A stretch of 64,000 nucleotides of DNA, from positions 22,622,777 through 22,686,776 of the forward strand of contig NC_060063.1 in assembly GCF_020283565.1 (NCBI RefSeq), written 5' to 3'. Positions within the stretch are counted from its first letter, which is position 1; the number at the start of each line of letters is the position of its first letter. This stretch comes from Trifolium pratense. Lineage: Eukaryota > Streptophyta > Magnoliopsida > Fabales > Fabaceae. Both the position numbers and the translations under genes were made by a program. Of this stretch, positions 10,694 through 22,060 are shown piece by piece. Below the pieces are notes generated by a model. That model ran no database searches. It was not told where the DNA came from and saw only the letters and a list, made by a program, of their open reading frames with translations.

Positions 10694-10814
10694 AAGGTCG
10701 GTTCATGTGGAACCAATTAGGATTAGTTGCCCATATATTCAACTTGTGTAGAGATAACACTGTTGATATTATCTTTCTAAGTCTGTTCTTGGAATTGATT
10801 GGTTGTTCAGGATC

Positions 10815-13274
10815 ATGGCGGCTAGGGCTAACAATCAGATGGCAGATGCGATAGCTACTTTAACCAACATCGTGGCTAGAGATCATCAACCCGGGAGGGA
10901 AGATGAGATGAGGTTGGAGCGGTTCATGAAGCATAATCCGAAGCTTTTCACTGGAGGCTATGCTCCGGAGGCTGCTGTCAAGTGGATAGAGGAAGTGGAG
11001 ATTGTCTTTGAGGCTATGAGGTGTACCGAGGAGAGTAAGCTAACCTTGGGTACTTATGTACTTCGTGAAGAAGCTAACAAGTGGTGGAAGAATGCTAAGC
11101 TGAGGATGGGAGTTGGTGGTGTGGTAATCACTTGGGAGATGTTCAAGGGAGAGTTCTTGAGGAAGTACTTTCCGGCTGATATTAGGAACAAGAAAGTGGT
11201 GGAGTTCATGGAGCTCAAGCAAGGGAACATGTCTGTGGCGGAGTATTCCGTGAAGTTTGAGGAGCTATGTGCGTTTAATCCACACTACAACACCGTGGAA
11301 GCTGAGAATGACAAGTGTGTCAAGTTTGAAAGTGGGTTGCGCCCGGACATCAAGCATCTTATCGGATTTTCTCAAATCCGAGACTTTGCAACTTTGGTGG
11401 ATAAGTGCCGTATTTGTGATGATGATGGAAAGGCCAAGACTAACTACTACAAGGCCATGAGTGACAAAAGAGGAAAAGGTCAAGACCGTGGGAAGCCTTA
11501 TGGTGACAAGGGGAAGAAGGTTGTTGAGACTAGTGGTGGAAAGAAGAGAGGTGGTGGACAATGCTACAAGTGTGGTGAGTTGGGTCATAAGTCTTATGAG
11601 TGCCCAAAGAAGGTGGACAAGTGTGTCAATTGTGGGAGGCTAGGACACAAGTCGGATGTTTGTCAAGTGAAGGTGACTTGTTTTAATTGTGGTGAAGAGG
11701 GTCACAAGAGTCCTATGTGCAAGAAGCCGAAGAAGACTATGGGAAAGGTGTTTGCTTTGAGTGGAGATGATGCGGATCAGGGGGATAATCTCATTAGAGG
11801 TACGTGTTTCATCTATAACACTCCTTTAATTGCGATTATTGATACGGGAGCAACACATTCTTTTATATCCGTTGATTGCATGAAGCGTCTTAGTATACCT
11901 GTGTCTGAAATGTCTGGTCGTATGGAAATAGAAACTCCTGCTAATGGTTCTGTAACTACCCGTCTCGTATGTCGTGACTGTCCCGTAACCGTGTTTGATA
12001 GACACTTTGGAATGGACCTAGTGTGTATCCAACTTAGTGGTATAGATGTTATCTTTGGTATGAACTGGTTAATATTTAATCGAGTCCATATCAACTGTTG
12101 TGAGAAGACTGTTGTGTTTCCTAAACCGGAGGAGAGTTTGCATTTGATGAGTAAGAAGGAAGTAGTAGAATCGTTGAAGGAACCTGTAGAAGTGTATGCG
12201 TTGTTTGCATCCTTGAAGATGGAAGGTGAAGTTAAGGTGGAAGAGTTACCGGTTGTTTGTGAATTTCCCGATGTATTTCCGGAAGACGTGTCAGATGTAC
12301 CGCCGAAAAGAGAAGTAGAGTTTACGATCGATTTGGTACCTGGTACTAGTCCGATATCTATGGCGCCGTATCGAATGTCAGCGTCAGAGTTGAATGAGTT
12401 GAAGAAACAACTAGAGGAACTACTTGAGAAGAAGTTTATTCGACCTAGTGTATCGCCGTGGGGTGCACCTGTGTTGTTGGTTAAGAAGAAAGAAGGGAGT
12501 ATGCGGTTGTGTATTGACTACCGACAGTTGAACAAAGTGACGATCAAGAATAAGTATCCACTTCCGAGGATAGATGATTTAATGGATCAATTGGTTGGAG
12601 CTTGCGTGTTTAGTAAGATTGATTTGAGATCCGGATACCATCAGATTAGAGTGAAAACAGAAGATATACCAAAGACTGCTTTTAGGACGAGGTATGGTCA
12701 TTATGAATATTCGGTGATGCCTTTCGGTGTGACCAATGCACCTGGTGTTTTTATGGAGTACATGAATAGGATTTTTCATTCATTCTTGGACAAGTTTGTC
12801 GTGGTATTCATCGATGATATTTTAGTTTACTCAAAGTCCGAAGAGGAACATAAGGAGCATCTGCGGATTGTTTTACAAGTTTTGAAGGAGAAGAAGTTGT
12901 ATGCCAAATTGTCGAAGTGTGAATTTTGGTTGAAAGAAGTAAGTTTTCTTGGTCATGTGATTTCAAGTGGAGGAATAGCGGTTGACCCAGCGAAAGTTGA
13001 TGCCGTATTGCAATGGGGAACGCCGGAGTCTGTTTCAGAGATAAGAAGTTTTCTTGGATTGGCTGGTTATTATAGGAGGTTCATTGAGGGATTTTCGAAG
13101 TTGGCTTTGCCATTAACGCAGTTGACTCGGAAGGATCAAGCGTTTGTTTGGGATGTGAAGTGTGAAGAAAGTTTTCAAGAGCTTAAGAAGAGGTTGACTA
13201 CCGCGCCTGTGTTGATTTTACCGGATGCTAAGGAATCTTTCGTCGTGTATTGTGATGCTTCGAAGATGGGATAG
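10815..13274 (+). CDS. Gypsy gag-protease-reverse transcriptase (upstream part of a frameshifted polyprotein)
   Basis: Starting at ATG 10815 ([13 protein letters not shown]), about 819 residues. Gag occupies the first third and ends in three CCHC zinc knuckles ([42 protein letters not shown]). An aspartic protease follows with the DTGATHSF active site, then a reverse transcriptase with FIDDILVYS as the catalytic metal-binding motif. The frame stops at TAG 13272-13274, just after the first conserved Asp block of RNase H (VVYCDAS). Homology continues immediately in another frame, so the stop is caused by a one-base deletion at about 13270-13274. Function is packaging and reverse transcription of the element's RNA; this copy would make only the truncated product. 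Confidence 0.93.
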   Translation: MAARANNQMADAIATLTNIVARDHQPGREDEMRLERFMKHNPKLFTGGYAPEAAVKWIEEVEIVFEAMRCTEESKLTLGTYVLREEANKWWKNAKLRMGVGGVVITWEMFKGEFLRKYFPADIRNKKVVEFMELKQGNMSVAEYSVKFEELCAFNPHYNTVEAENDKCVKFESGLRPDIKHLIGFSQIRDFATLVDKCRICDDDGKAKTNYYKAMSDKRGKGQDRGKPYGDKGKKVVETSGGKKRGGGQCYKCGELGHKSYECPKKVDKCVNCGRLGHKSDVCQVKVTCFNCGEEGHKSPMCKKPKKTMGKVFALSGDDADQGDNLIRGTCFIYNTPLIAIIDTGATHSFISVDCMKRLSIPVSEMSGRMEIETPANGSVTTRLVCRDCPVTVFDRHFGMDLVCIQLSGIDVIFGMNWLIFNRVHINCCEKTVVFPKPEESLHLMSKKEVVESLKEPVEVYALFASLKMEGEVKVEELPVVCEFPDVFPEDVSDVPPKREVEFTIDLVPGTSPISMAPYRMSASELNELKKQLEELLEKKFIRPSVSPWGAPVLLVKKKEGSMRLCIDYRQLNKVTIKNKYPLPRIDDLMDQLVGACVFSKIDLRSGYHQIRVKTEDIPKTAFRTRYGHYEYSVMPFGVTNAPGVFMEYMNRIFHSFLDKFVVVFIDDILVYSKSEEEHKEHLRIVLQVLKEKKLYAKLSKCEFWLKEVSFLGHVISSGGIAVDPAKVDAVLQWGTPESVSEIRSFLGLAGYYRRFIEGFSKLALPLTQLTRKDQAFVWDVKCEESFQELKKRLTTAPVLILPDAKESFVVYCDASKMG

Positions 13275-15247
13275 GAGGTGTGCTTATGCAAAAACGTCAA
13301 GTGGTAGCGTATGCGTCGAGACAACTGAAGGTTCATGAGAGGAATTATCCGACACACGATCTTGAGTTAGCCGCAGTTGTGTTTTCATTGAAAGTATGGA
13401 GGCATTACTTGTATGGATCGAAGTTTGAAGTCTTTAGTGATCACAAGAGTTTGAAGTATCTATTCGATCAGAAGGAGTTGAATATGAGACAAAGAAGATG
13501 GCTCGAATTTTTGAAGGATTATGACTTTGATTTGAGTTATCACCCCGGAAAAGCTAATGTGGTGGCCGATGCGTTGAGTAGGAAATCGTTGCACATGTCA
13601 TCACTAATGGTGAAGGAGTTAGAGTTGATTGAAGAATTCCGAGACTTGAGTCTAGTATGTGAAGTGACTCCTAAGAGTGTTAAATTGGGAATGTTGAAGT
13701 TGACGAATCCTTTTCTAGAGAATATCAAAGAATGTCAAAAGACGGATAAGAAGTTAATGGAGAAGTTGGCAATAGTAGTTGAGGAAGGAAAAGAAGCTAA
13801 TTTCAAAGTTGACGAGAATGGAGTTGTGAGATTTCATGGAAGAGTGTGCGTGCCCGATGTGCCCGAAATGAAGAAGATGATTTTGGAAGAAGGACATAGG
13901 AGTGGAATGAGTATTCACCCGGGAGTAACCAAGATGTACCAAGATTTGAAGAAGTTATTTTGGTGGCCAGGAATGAAGAGGCAAATTTCTGAGTTTGTTT
14001 ATGCTTGCCTAGTTTGTCAGAAGTCGAAGATAGAACATCAGAAACCGTCTGGTTTGTTGCAACCTTTGTTTATACCGGAATGGAAGTGGGATAGTATTGC
14101 GATGGATTTTGTGGGAGGTTTACCCAAGACTACTAAAGGTTATGAAGTGATTTGGGTGGTAGTAGACCGTTTGACGAAGTGTGCGCATTTTATTGCTATT
14201 AAGAAAGGTACCTTGGTACCTAAGTTGACCGAGATCTATATGGAGCAAATTGTGAAGTTGCATGGGATTCCGTCGAGTATTGTTTCGGATAGAGATCCGA
14301 GGTTCACTTCGAGATTTTGGGAAAGTTTACAAGAGGCTTTAGGGACTAAGTTGAGGTTGAGTTCGGCTTATCATCCTCAAACGGATGGCCAATCGGAAAG
14401 GACGATACAATCTTTGGAAGATTTGTTGAGAGCTTGTGTTTTGGAGCAAGGAGTAAGTTGGGATTCGTGTTTGCCGTTGATCGAGTTCACGTACAACAAT
14501 AGTTTTCATTCGAGTATTGGAATGGCACCTTTTGAGGCTTTGTATGGAAGGAGGTGTAGAACACCGCTTTGTTGGTTTGAATCCGGAGAGAGTGTGATTC
14601 TTGGTCCGGAGATTGTGCAAGAGACTACGGAAAAGATTAGAATGATTAGAGAGAAGATGAAAGCGTCTCAGAGTCGTCAAAAGAGTTATCACGACAAGAG
14701 GAGGAAAGACATTGAATTTCAAGAAGGTGATCATGTTTTCTTAAGAGTTACATCGACTACCGGAATTGGACGTGCTTTGAAGTCGAGGAAGTTGACGTCG
14801 AAGTTTATTGGTCCTTATCAGATTTTGAAAAGAGTGGGGAAAGTGGCGTATAGGATTGCTTTACCGCCATCATTGGCGAATTTGCACGATGTGTTTCACG
14901 TGTCACAATTGAGGAAGTATGTTAGAGACCCGTCACATGTGATTGAGTCAGATGATGTTCAAGTGAGGGATGATTTAACGGTTGAGACTGTGCCTTTAAG
15001 GATTGAAGGGAGAGAAGTAAAGAAGTTGAGGAACAAAGATATCGCCTCGGTGAAGGTTGTATGGGGAGGACCCGCTGGTGAGAATGCAACTTGGGAATTG
15101 GAGAGCAAGATGAGGAGCTCGTATCCGGAGTTATTCTCAGGTAATTTTCGAGGGCGAAAATTCTTTAAGGAGGGTAGAGTTGTAACGACCCAATTTCCAT
15201 TTATTCGTTTTTATGTGTCAAAATGTTTTATTGACGTGGCATTTTAA
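13275..15247 (+). pseudogene. Gypsy RNase H-integrase-chromodomain (downstream part, frameshifted from gag-pol)
   Basis: The open frame resumes directly after the frameshift and has no start of its own. It holds the rest of RNase H ([20 protein letters not shown]), the integrase zinc-binding region (the [11 protein letters not shown] segment, then CLVCQKSK) and the integrase core with D (AMDFVGGLP), D ([10 protein letters not shown]) and E ([18 protein letters not shown]). A chromodomain of the Tekay/Del type ([26 protein letters not shown]) closes it. The frame continues about 22 codons into the right LTR before stopping at 15245-15247. Apart from the missing base upstream it looks undamaged. 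Confidence 0.92.
15166..15180 (+). other. Polypurine tract before the right LTR
   Basis: AAGGAGGGTAGAGT immediately precedes TGTAACGACC at 15181. It is the expected primer for plus-strand DNA synthesis. It overlaps the coding frame of the polyprotein C-terminus. Confidence 0.85.
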
Positions 15248-17404
15248 ATAAGTTAATAACTTTAGTTATTTATCGAATACTTTAGTTATTAGGCGAGTAG
15301 TGAGAGTTAACTTGAATTGGGCCAAGCCAATGGGCTTGAGGCCCAATGGGCCTTATGAGCATGAGTGGGGCGGCCATATGGCCAAGTCAAGAGAGAACAT
15401 TTCATTTGTTCTTGTTCTTGACAAGTTGGAGAGAGGAGAGAGCTCAAGAGCTAGGGCAAAGGAAAGTGAGGAGAATCAAGATCAAATCTTCGTATTTTCT
15501 TCGAATCCAGGTATGAGAGTAGATTCCTTAATCGTGGGTGACTCGAGGAAGGGGAGAATGTCGATTTCTCCTCACCCGAACTTCCTCCACCCCATTTTCG
15601 TTTTAGCTTAGATCGGATTTCCTTGATGGAATTCGTTCCTAAGGTTCTTAATATGTTTAACATGCTTTTAACATGATTAATGAACGAAAATAATGGATAA
15701 AAACGAGTTTTATAACAGATTAAACTCAAGAACTTTGTGTTCTTGAGAGTTTTGATGAAAAAGTGTCAATCCTTACTTTTTCGATGTTTATGAGGTAGAT
15801 CTGAGAAATGGACTGTCCTTTTGTGTTTATCTATGTTTGTTATGTGTGAATACAAACTCTTTTGGGATTTATAACATGAAAAATGGGATTTTTGGGTGAT
15901 TTGGTGTAGAAATCGCAAGTTTTGAACTGTCCTGACAGGAGGTGTTCGCTCAGCGAACGTGTGGCGAACAGCTCGCCACAGTTCGCTGCAGCTCGCCACG
16001 AGCAGGTGACTTACTGGTGAGGTTCGCCATGTCTCGCTAAGCCTTCGCTCAGCGAATAGTTCGCTGAAGCTCGCCAATGCTCGCCACGAGCAGGTGACTT
16101 ACTGGTGAGGTTCGCCATGTCTCGCTAAGCCTTCGCTCAGCGAATAGTTCGCTGAAGCTCGCCAATGCTCGCCATGAGTAGGTGACTTACTGGTGAGGTT
16201 CGCCATGTCTCGCTAAGCCTTCGCTTAGCGAGGGCCTCTGCGACAGCAAATTTTGTTGATGTTTATAAGTGTAATTAGGCACTTGTAACATGGTTTAATG
16301 ATACTCTTGCATGATTATTGATGCTTGTTGATGCTTATAATGCTCATTGCTATTCGTTGAAGATTGTTAATCATGTATGAAGTAATAAATGAAGAATATT
16401 AAGGTTTTGTTAAATCTTAATAATGAAGTATGTTGGATAGTGTTCCACATAATAAATGAAGAGCTTATGCTAATTATTTGTGAGTGAATTCATGAACACA
16501 TATACATGCATTCATGAATTAAATAGGATATTGGATATTCCAATAAAGAAGTATATCGGATTATATTTATCCGATAAAGAAGGATATTAGAGGTGAGATA
16601 CTCTAATAAAGAAGATGGTACCACATGCATTAGTAATGTCTAGGATTGACATTCATGAAGTTGAAGCATTAGAGTTGCATTAGGTTATATGTGTGCATTA
16701 CTTGATAAGTGATATGTGACATATAATTTGGCTAAGTGTAATGAATTGTAGATTGATTATTTGGTACTTGATTATACATGTTTAGAACTTGTAATTGAGT
16801 AGTTAATGGTGATGCATGTTTATAAATTATGAATATGCTTGTTGTTGTTGAAGGAGTGTTTAAGTACCTTTTACTTGCACTTATATTTTGATTATGTGAT
16901 CTAACTCTCATGTTTTGTGTTATGTGCTGGACCGTTGGGGGTTCAGGTTCTCAGGTTGAGGATCCCGATCAGAGTTAGAGGGCTTGCTCGTGCTCGTGGT
17001 AGTGCGCATTTTGGTGAGGAGTTAGCGTAGACTACTCCTTAGATATATGATATATATATCTTTTTGATGGGTTGTATAGAATTGCTCTGATTAGGTTTAC
17101 CGGGTCGGGTTATTCGTTTGAATTGTATTAAGCCCGTGATGGCATATTTAACTTTGCTAATCCTATCTTTTGTCGTAAACATAATATCCTTTGTTGATAT
17201 GGCCTAGAGCCTAGGGATATTGTGTGAACAATTATGATCATTGTATGATATACATTATGATAATTATTCGCTTTTAAACTCCGCTGTGCTAGCATGATTT
17301 TAATTATGCCGTGGTTTGTATTATTAACATGTGACGCCTAGATTTTCTTAAGTGTTTTATTTATTTATATTTAATAAATACGCGTTAAGGGGTTGGGTGT
17401 TACA
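15181..17404 (+). repeat. Right LTR of the gypsy element
   Basis: 2224 bp, nearly identical to the left LTR, ending TGTTACA and followed by the target-duplication copy CTTAG (17405-17409). It contains the stop codon of the pol frame and the same 88-bp repeat array. Confidence 0.95.
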
Positions 17405-17409
17405 CTTAG

Positions 17410-19578
17410 CCCCATACCCCTATAAATCCAAATATAATTATGAAAATGAAAATTCCTTCAATCACCTTAGTAAAAAGAGAAGTTTATTGATCCTCTTACA
17501 CATGTATTTATGAGTTTGATTCATGACTCATATGCGTATGGAGAAAATTGAGTTGAGAGGGGATAATTCATCTTGTGTGTCCACAAATTCCCGATAGAGA
17601 TTAGTCATCGCTAACGACGATAGAAACTTTGTACCAATATTATAGTAATCCAAAAAACTAAGAGAAAACCAACATGTGTCCTAAGCGCACATGTTAAAAT
17701 ACTCAATATAGAAAATTTATCTTAAAAATCGCACATTCATTTTTAATTTTTTTTTTTATCACACATTCATCTATTTAAAAGTTAAAATGTTATTTTTTAA
17801 TACTAAATTTTCACTATTCCTTAACATGTATTTTTAAGAATAGAAACTCAATTTCACTTAGAATTTTTTAGAAAAAAAAAAACTAAAAGACAAATAAATA
17901 TTAAGATCGACTTTGCCTTCATCTGGTATTATAAGTAGTGAACCAAACCACAAACTCAAATGAATAAAAACTAAATAAAAAAACCTAAGGAACGGGTCGC
18001 ATCAAAATCATTTAAGATTGCATGATCTCAAAATTTCTACTATCTTCCATACGATCTGAAATTATTGAATATGTTAACACAGTAGAATTGAAAGGAGTGA
18101 CTAACATATAGTTTTTTTTTTTTTTTTAAGAAAGACTAACATATAGTTAAATTGCATTATCTTACAATCTATGGGTGATCTTGACCAGTAACGGAGTCAT
18201 GAATTTATTTTGAATAAAAAGTTATAACATATAAATTAAATACAAATATTATATTATATATGTATAATAATTAAAGTTGTAATAAGGACAAAGTTGATCA
18301 CTCGAGATGAAATATCATAAATTTGCTCCCTTAAAAAAAAGCTGGTCATTCAAAAATTAAAGTGCGTATCTTGAGATAAATTAAGTGTGAACTAATACTT
18401 GCATAAAATTGATCATTAATTTTTTAATTTTTTTTATTATATTACATAAAAACTAAAAAAATGATATAATCCTAAATAAATAACATTAATCAAAAGAGAA
18501 TAATTATTTTTAATTGATAAAAAGTTGTGCTTCATTAACACAAAAAATTAAGGAGAAAGATAATAGTGGATATATATATAAATATGAAAAGCTAATTTTA
18601 CAAAAATAATGTGATTAATTTAGTGACTTAAGACTTTAATTTTGTCTCGATTGAAGTGGGTTTAAAACCCACTTTACACAATAAAATTGTTTTTTTTAAG
18701 AAAAAAACAAAAACATTAAAAAACCTTTCAACACAACGGAATTGATTATTTAAAAAAACAAAATAGATAAATTCTAAAATATAGACAGGAGGACTCATAT
18801 CAACACCCCTTCTCTAAACACATCAACTTTAACCACTCGGCCAACTACATTCTTGTAATACTTAGATGCGTTTTCAAAATTCTAAAAATTCACTAGAATT
18901 CTAAAAATTTCCACGTGACTGCCTTTTCAAAATTCACTTTAAAGATAATACACTCTTGGTTAAATATATGTAACCACTACATTCTCCTAAAAATATATTT
19001 TGATATTTACTTGTAATATATCTATCAAATTTAGTATTCGGTACACAATAGTTACAATGATTTTATTCTTAAAAAAAAAAAAGGTACAATATGATTTTAG
19101 TTTACTTTTATTTTGAATTTTAAAGAAAGAATAAAAGCTAAGCCCTCAATTAGGACCTACTTAAGGAGAAAGACATGCCCAATGTTATTGGATTGAAACC
19201 CCTCATCCTACAAGCAAAAGATAATGGGAAGTGCAAAACCAAATTAATGACCATTTAAATATCCCATGAAATACAACAACAACAACAAGAAGAAACAAAA
19301 GTTTTCATTGTCAAGTTGCAAAGCTCTTAAAATACACATACAACATATTTATCCATCTATTTTAGAAAAGTTTTCTTCTAATAACACGTGACGTATTTTC
19401 ACATGTCCTTTGTGTTGCCCTATATTCGTGCAATAGCTAACACGAAGCTCTTGCACGAAAAGTCTAAAACTATAGCTATGACTTAAAATATATACAAGAT
19501 ACATAGTGAACTATATATTAAAAGGCAACATCAACTTATTTATGACTATAGTGTTATCTTCTATATTGAGGAACCTTT
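17410..19578. other. Intergenic, AT-rich; no gene seen
   Basis: No coding potential is apparent. The sequence contains poly-A and poly-T tracts (about 17874, 18111, 19071) and short, decayed repeat text. No inverted ends or target duplications could be defined. Confidence 0.5.
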
Positions 19579-19833
19579 TTAAGTCTTCAAAGTTGATTTC
19601 TCTGCCCCATTGGAATTACCTTTGTTTTGCCCTAATTGATTGAACATTTGCCTCCAGCTAGTATTCCTATTGTAGTTGTGGTAGCTACTATATCGATTCC
19701 TTCCCGGTAAAGGAATTAAAGAACTAGGTGGCATTTTTGGATGAGTATTTTTTTGTTTTTCACCATCATCAATATTTGTGAACTTTGGCACACCAACAAC
19801 AAAAGTAGTATTACTCTTATATTGATCAGCCAT
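19579..19833 (-). CDS. Small hypothetical protein (MADQ start)
   Basis: An 84-residue frame, not recognised: MADQYKSNTTFVVGVPKF, a Lys/Gln-rich middle, PSSLIPLPGRNRYSSYHNYN, then NTSWRQMFNQLGQNKGNSNG. On the minus strand a TATA-like CTATAAAACC (about 19915-19924) lies some 85 bases upstream of the ATG, and the leader has a long homopolymer (about 19853-19866). These favour a transcribed gene over a chance frame. It shares only the MADQ start and a small basic, Asn/Gly-rich composition with the frame at 7080-7313; relatedness is unproven. No transmembrane segment is visible. Confidence 0.4.
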   Translation of the reverse strand: MADQYKSNTTFVVGVPKFTNIDDGEKQKNTHPKMPPSSLIPLPGRNRYSSYHNYNRNTSWRQMFNQLGQNKGNSNGAEKSTLKT

Positions 19834-20219
19834 TTTCTTTAAGAGAATATGGTTTTTTTTTTTTTTGAGTCGTTCTCACTTTGATGCTATTTTAGTACGA
19901 ATAACAAGGACCCGGTTTTATAGATGGAAGAAGAATAATATCTTTATGCTTAATTATCTAAGCTTAAGATGAAAGTTTTGACCATTTATTATTAATGGAA
20001 AATATTCTCTTACAGAAAATATCTATATATGTGAGTTTTCAAATCATGCATGCATGTTCGGTTTTGTTAAAATACATATGTTTGATTCATTTACGATAAC
20101 TATATTCGGGAATATATTTATTCCATATGCTTTGTAACACTAGGACAATTGGACACGATAGAGATTCTATTTGGACTCGTATCGATCAGGCAAGGCTTAC
20201 TCATTATATTGTTCTCGTG

Positions 20220-20358
20220 TATCGCTCTAATGGTTAATGAACTCCTCCTATAACGAATTGTTTCGAAGAACCCGAGTTTGAGTTCTGGTAGAAATAATTT
20301 TTTGTCAGATTTTACATACCTCACAGCCGAATTTTGAATTACCGAACGCCTTTTCCCC
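20220..20358 (+). mobile_element. Diverged tRNA-derived SINE copy
   Basis: The sequence GCTCTAATGGTTAATGAACT, a GAGTTTGAGTTCTGG block (decayed B box) and the following ACAGCCGAATTTTGAATTAC text align in order with the better-preserved SINE at 46869-47051. No target duplication was found, so ends are approximate and the copy is old. Confidence 0.6.
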
Positions 20359-20369
20359 CAAAAAAACTA

Positions 20370-22057
20370 ATAATCTCACCGTTCATTAACAAGGTTTTAA
20401 TTGAAATATATTAGAGTAAAGTTATGTATGGATACAACACAAGAATTGGATCGAGAAAATTCACACACGCACTGTTTCGATTTAATTTTGGCTTATTTTC
20501 GAGCTTAATAATTTATACAAATAAATAAATTTTTTTAGTATGTATTATTTATAAGTTTGTTAAGGTATTTTATGAAATAATGGTTTTATGAAGATACAAT
20601 TTTTACTAGTCATAAGCCTTATATATTACCACAAAAATTTATTTACGCAAGTTATTTTTCATACATTAAAAAATAAGTTAATTTTAATGGACCTAATTCA
20701 CAAGCCTACAAATAGTGTGCCAAAAATATCTCCATCCCTTACTTCTTCTTACTTGTCCCACAAAAACATCGTATTATATCTTTTAATATAAGTTAATTAT
20801 GTTTTTAATCTAGTTAAGAAGTTAGTTAAAAACAAAAGAAATAGAATATCTCTAACTATAAAAAGAAAGAAAAAAAATGAGCCACGTACCCTATCTACTT
20901 TTACAATACTCATTCCTTTTGTAGTATTATATATGTTCCTATTCTTTATCCACTACTTCTCACATTAATTCGAGCTTTGAACCCAAAGAAAAACTCATAT
21001 AAGATAAGATCGGATATTGCAAAGAAGAAAAAGAAGAAAGAAAAAACCACACACACACACACACACAAGCACCAACAAAGAGAATTTGTGTTGAGATCAT
21101 ATATAAGCTGATTTGGATCTTTTTAATTTATCTTATAATATGTATTCTCAAATTTGAGAAATAATTAAATTCAGATTAAAAATAAATTTTTAAAAAAATT
21201 CACATTAAAAATATATATGTGATGTTATCTTTTTTTTTTTTTTTGGAATATATGTGAGGTTATTTTAGCTTACTTGAGAAATTTTGCAAATTAAGGCAAA
21301 AACTTGGTAGGTGTAACTTGTAGATACTAAATTGACTTGTAGTATTTCAGTTTAGGGGAGAATTTGTTAGTAATATAGCTTAGTAATTGACTTGTTTGTT
21401 CACTAAGGTTAGAGGCACTTGCAATGTAAGTAAGCTTGTTAGGTAAGCTTTGTAAGTCATTTGTATTCAATGCATTGAACAGTCAATGAGAATAAAGAGA
21501 TCAACAACTTTCATCATAACATGAAAGCAATAGGAAAATAATTAAATATTTTCAAAGCTTGATTTTGATATAAAAAAATGTCTATATAATGACTTTTATT
21601 ATTGAAATAAAATTTAACCATCAAGACATCAGATCTATCATGTTTTAGATTTAACTATCATGTTTTAGATAAACACTATAAGATTGAAATTAATTTGAAT
21701 ACTTTTAATTCAATTCCTTCATATGATGATCGATATTAATTTTTGTTATTTTGCTTGAATAATTTGTTTTTACTATTTTAATTTTTTCGTAAACCACATT
21801 AATATTTAATTTTTTTAGAAATTATTTTGCATATATTATGCTACTAATACTTTGTAAGATGTATTTAAACTTAGAATTTGACTGTACCCCTCAAACTTTC
21901 AAGAAAACGAGGTTCTAATAATTTAAAATTCGATCGAAACTTAAGAAAAATATATTAAGTATTGTTCTAATTAGAGATTAAATTTGGATATTCATGATTG
22001 ATAATTAATTTTAAACTTATCCTAAAATTGAGAATTTTACTTTGATTTAGAAAATTA
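20370..22057. other. Intergenic; promoter-like and possible copia LTR remnants
   Basis: No coding gene. About 20870-21120 looks like a plant promoter and leader (TATATATG near 20930, GA-rich leader, a CA microsatellite at about 21047-21067), but no open reading frame follows. At 21352 a purine tract (TTTAGGGGAGAAT) is followed by TGTTAGTAATATAG, reminiscent of the 3' end of a copia element, with sequence to about 21500 resembling a truncated LTR. Confidence 0.35.
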
Positions 22058-22060
22058 AGT

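Larger units (their letters stand above)
8454..17404 (+). mobile_element. Complete Ty3/gypsy chromovirus retrotransposon (Tekay/Del-like)
   Basis: A full 8.95 kb element with two 2224-bp LTRs (8454-10677 and 15181-17404), each TGTAACGACC...TGTTACA. It is flanked by a perfect 5-bp target duplication CTTAG (8449-8453 and 17405-17409). After the left LTR is a primer-binding site matching initiator tRNA-Met (TGGTATCAGAGC, 10682-10693). A purine-rich tract (AAGGAGGGTAG) precedes the right LTR. The internal region encodes gag, protease, RT, RNase H, integrase and a C-terminal chromodomain, the order of a chromovirus. By eye the LTRs differ at only about three positions, so the insertion is very young. 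One frameshift in pol makes this copy defective for its own polyprotein. Confidence 0.96.

Noticed and set aside
13540..14734. Minus-strand frames across the gypsy pol region
   Set aside because: Shadows of the plus-strand integrase coding sequence.
20588..20791. 67-codon frame
   Set aside because: AT-rich sequence, no homology or promoter evidence.
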